Assembly: GCF_000760735.1 (NCBI RefSeq)
Contig: NZ_JMEX01000008.1
Location: 590,018 to 654,017, forward strand
Direction of reading: 5' to 3'
Length of the DNA stretch: 64,000 bases
Source: Rhodococcoides fascians A44A
Lineage (GTDB): Bacteria > Actinomycetota > Actinomycetes > Mycobacteriales > Mycobacteriaceae
A program made the translations under genes and the position numbers. This document shows, one piece after another, positions 61,030 to 64,000 of the stretch. A model generated the notes under the pieces. The model ran no database searches and was not told the origin of the DNA. It saw only the letters and a program-made list of their open reading frames with translations. Within the stretch, counting starts at the first letter, position 1; each line of letters opens with the position of its first letter.

Positions 61030-61064
61030 GTAAAAGTCCGAAGGTCTTTTTACTGGACTTTTAC
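61030..61064. promoter_or_regulatory. Inverted repeat GTAAAAGTCC-N15-GGACTTTTAC upstream of the SipW operon
   Basis: Perfect 10-bp arms (61030-61039 and 61055-61064) in the 404-bp gap between the SipW operon and purA. The spacer has a related AAGGTCTTTTTAC. The AT-rich arms contrast with the GC-rich surroundings. It probably is the control region of the minus-strand operon. The rest of the gap holds leader hairpins and the purA terminator, with no gene seen. Confidence 0.5.
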
Positions 61065-61246
61065 CTAACCGACAGTTACACCGACACGGTCGATGTAAAG
61101 CGTCGATTCATTCGATCGCAGCACAGAAAGAGCCGAGGCAGTCAGCCAAGAGGGTCAGACGGAGGACCTACGGTCGCGTATGCGCAAAGATAACGACCGA
61201 CAAGTATCTTTCGATACGCGTCGGCCGAACCAGGCCACGAGACGAG

Positions 61247-61280
61247 AAAGGCCCCGCAACGCGAACGCTACGGGGCCTTT
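61247..61280 (-). terminator. purA transcription terminator
   Basis: Ten-bp stem AAAGGCCCCG/CGGGGCCTTT with a 14-base loop, 11 bp beyond the purA stop on the minus strand. On the purA transcript the stem ends in UUU. Confidence 0.75.
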
Positions 61281-61290
61281 GTCGAACGAA

Positions 61291-62709
<1,419 letters not shown>

Positions 62710-62762
62710 CTACGGTGGAGACCGAGCACCAGGCCACAACCACAGAACTGCACGGGAGCACA

Positions 62763-63428
62763 GTGACACCGTTCGTCCTGCACTGCGGAAACCCTCCGCT
62801 GCCGATCTCGCTGACGGATGTGCCACTGACGTCGGCGTCGGAGATTCCCACCAACGACGAGTGCGACGCCCTCCTGGCCGACGCCGCCGGGTCACCTGGC
62901 CCGCGGGTCATCGTCCTCGGCGGCGACGCGTCCCTCGCGGCCGTGTTGACGAGGTTGATGCGTACCGATCGCCTCGACGTCGAAGTCGCGTTCGTTCCCG
63001 AGTCGGCGACGGCCGCGGGGCATGTCTACCGCCTCGGAACGGGGTCGCGGGCCGCGAAGGTTGCCATGACGGGCACGGCGTCGCCGACCCCGCTGATCCG
63101 TGACGACGCAGGCAAGGCCGTGGTCGGCCGGGCCGTCGTACACGGTACTTCCGGGCGTTCGCTCGAAGGTGAGGCCTACGTCGACGACACGAAGTTGTTC
63201 TCCGGCACGGCGCATGCCGTCGAGATCGTCCCGACGCCGAACATGCCCGGGCTCAAGGCCCGCGTCACCGGGGGCCGACGCCTGCTTCCGCATCGGTGGG
63301 CCCACGGCCGCGCCATGCAGCTCGGAGCGTACGCGGCGAGTCTGACTCGCGACGGCGTGCCCGGCGACCGAGAAGTGAAGCGATCGACGTTCTATCGCCA
63401 TCACGTGGAGTGGTTGCTGGTCCGGTGA
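62763..63428 (+). CDS. Conserved actinobacterial protein of unknown function (purA neighbour)
   Basis: A 221-residue cytosolic protein. I start at GTG 62763 (VTPFVLHCGN) because GGGAG lies just upstream; the frame reaches back to 62715. VIVLGGDASLAAVLTRLMR resembles the GGDG loop of diacylglycerol/NAD kinases, but no full kinase domain is evident. PTPNMPGLKARVTGGRRLLP and HRWAHGRAMQLGAYAASLTRDGV (in part: HRWAHGRAMQLGAYAASL) are conserved-looking. It overlaps the M50 protease gene by 4 bp (GTGA). Its neighbourhood matches Rv0358 in M. tuberculosis. Function unknown. Confidence 0.78.
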   Translation: MTPFVLHCGNPPLPISLTDVPLTSASEIPTNDECDALLADAAGSPGPRVIVLGGDASLAAVLTRLMRTDRLDVEVAFVPESATAAGHVYRLGTGSRAAKVAMTGTASPTPLIRDDAGKAVVGRAVVHGTSGRSLEGEAYVDDTKLFSGTAHAVEIVPTPNMPGLKARVTGGRRLLPHRWAHGRAMQLGAYAASLTRDGVPGDREVKRSTFYRHHVEWLLVR

Positions 63429-64000
63429 GCATCCCCCTGCGGCGTCGACGCGTACGCCCGAGCCCGGTCTTCCTGGCCGTGGTGGCTGCTGCGGTGGTCG
63501 GCGGTGTCGTTGCGTGGACTGCACAATCGCCAGCCGACGTCTCGGCACGGATAGGGGTGTTCGTCCTCGTCCTGGCCGGGTGGATCGTGACGGTGTGCCT
63601 GCACGAGTTCGGTCACGCCTACACCGCGTTCCGGGCCGGTGATCGCGAGGTCGAGCTGCGCGGTTACCTGACGTTGAACCCGCTGAAGTACAGCCATCCG
63701 CTGCTGTCGATCGTGCTGCCGGTGGTGTTCATCGCGATCGGCGGAATCGGTCTTCCCGGCGGCGCGGTGTATCTCCGCACCGGAATGTTCGAGCCGAGGA
63801 TCCAGCGCAGGATCGCTCTTGCCGGGCCCTGTGCGAATCTTGTGTCCGCCGTGGTTCTGCTGGTCGTGATTCGCGTCTGGGGAACGGGTTCGGATCATCG
63901 CGCGTTCTGGTGGGGCTTGAGCTTCTTGGCGTTTCTGCAGGTCATGGCCACGGTGCTGAATCTTCTTCCGGTTCCCGGTCTCGACGGCTACGCCGCGATC
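63425..64000 (+). CDS. M50 (site-2 protease type) membrane metallopeptidase, truncated by the window end
   Basis: The frame runs from GTG 63425 to the end of the window (192 codons, no stop). After a basic start there are hydrophobic helices; the zinc-binding HEFGH is at residues 60-64 (VCLHEFGHAYTAFRAGD), and LNLLPVPGLDGYAAI at the window edge carries the second motif with the zinc-ligand Asp. These are the marks of intramembrane M50 peptidases, like the protease downstream of purA in mycobacteria. Confidence 0.9.
   Translation, partial: MSIPLRRRRVRPSPVFLAVVAAAVVGGVVAWTAQSPADVSARIGVFVLVLAGWIVTVCLHEFGHAYTAFRAGDREVELRGYLTLNPLKYSHPLLSIVLPVVFIAIGGIGLPGGAVYLRTGMFEPRIQRRIALAGPCANLVSAVVLLVVIRVWGTGSDHRAFWWGLSFLAFLQVMATVLNLLPVPGLDGYAAI

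Overview
The window is high-GC actinobacterial chromosome and reads like a Rhodococcus or close Nocardiaceae relative. The signs are DUF222/HNH genes, a WhiB regulator, an FprA-type ferredoxin reductase, a mycobacterial-type alpha-methylacyl-CoA racemase, LGFP repeats, many GTG starts and 4-bp ATGA/GTGA overlaps. Two gene orders also match mycobacteria: rhodanese next to metZ, and purA next to a small conserved gene and an M50 protease.

Bases 1 to about 41,980 are an accessory region devoted to organic sulfur. It holds nine flavin-dependent (luciferase-like, LLM) oxidoreductases, two complete oligopeptide-type ABC importers, one sulfonate-type importer, one polar amino-acid-type importer, an SsuD-like alkanesulfonate monooxygenase, a GNAT acetyltransferase, an M20 deacylase and a sarcosine-oxidase-like flavoenzyme. 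The plus-strand operon at 4790-16134 runs FAD enzyme, peptide-type importer, sulfonate-type importer, LLM enzyme. The minus-strand block at 38464-17846 contains three transcription units, each opened by an S-box (SAM-I-like) riboswitch on the minus strand (38472-38563, 34309-34398, 27572-27668). Two of the three riboswitches are followed by a tiny Cys-containing leader peptide of one family (R-[LI]-H-V-D-L-C-R). A third member of that peptide family precedes a TauD-like dioxygenase at 47.5 kb. A palindrome AGAATCA-N3-TGATTCT occurs at 1647, 4702, 38645 (degenerate) and 41961, at the edges and divergent promoters of the region.

Taken together, the GNAT gene, several LLM monooxygenases, the amino-acid importer and the M20 deacylase match the logic of the Bacillus S-alkyl-cysteine salvage pathways (N-acetylate, oxidise and cleave, deacetylate). 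Here they sit under combined SAM and apparent cysteine-tRNA sensing. This is the most interesting system in the window.

From 42 to 56 kb the content is ordinary: WhiB, a HAD phosphatase and isochorismate synthase; metZ with a rhodanese; TauD; FprA; an SMP-30-like lactonase; an amidohydrolase-fold protein; DUF456; PurT; Mcr racemase; and a MocR regulator divergent from ogt. Two convergent gene pairs are separated by 20-bp perfect hairpins whose outer stems both read GTGAGTA.

From 56 to 61 kb a minus-strand operon encodes two SipW-type signal peptidases, one of them fused to a Thr/Pro-rich extracellular region, with three small exported TasA/camelysin-like substrates. This looks like a surface-fibre locus. 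The window ends with purA, a conserved gene and the start of an M50 site-2 protease. No rRNA, tRNA, insertion sequence or CRISPR array was seen.
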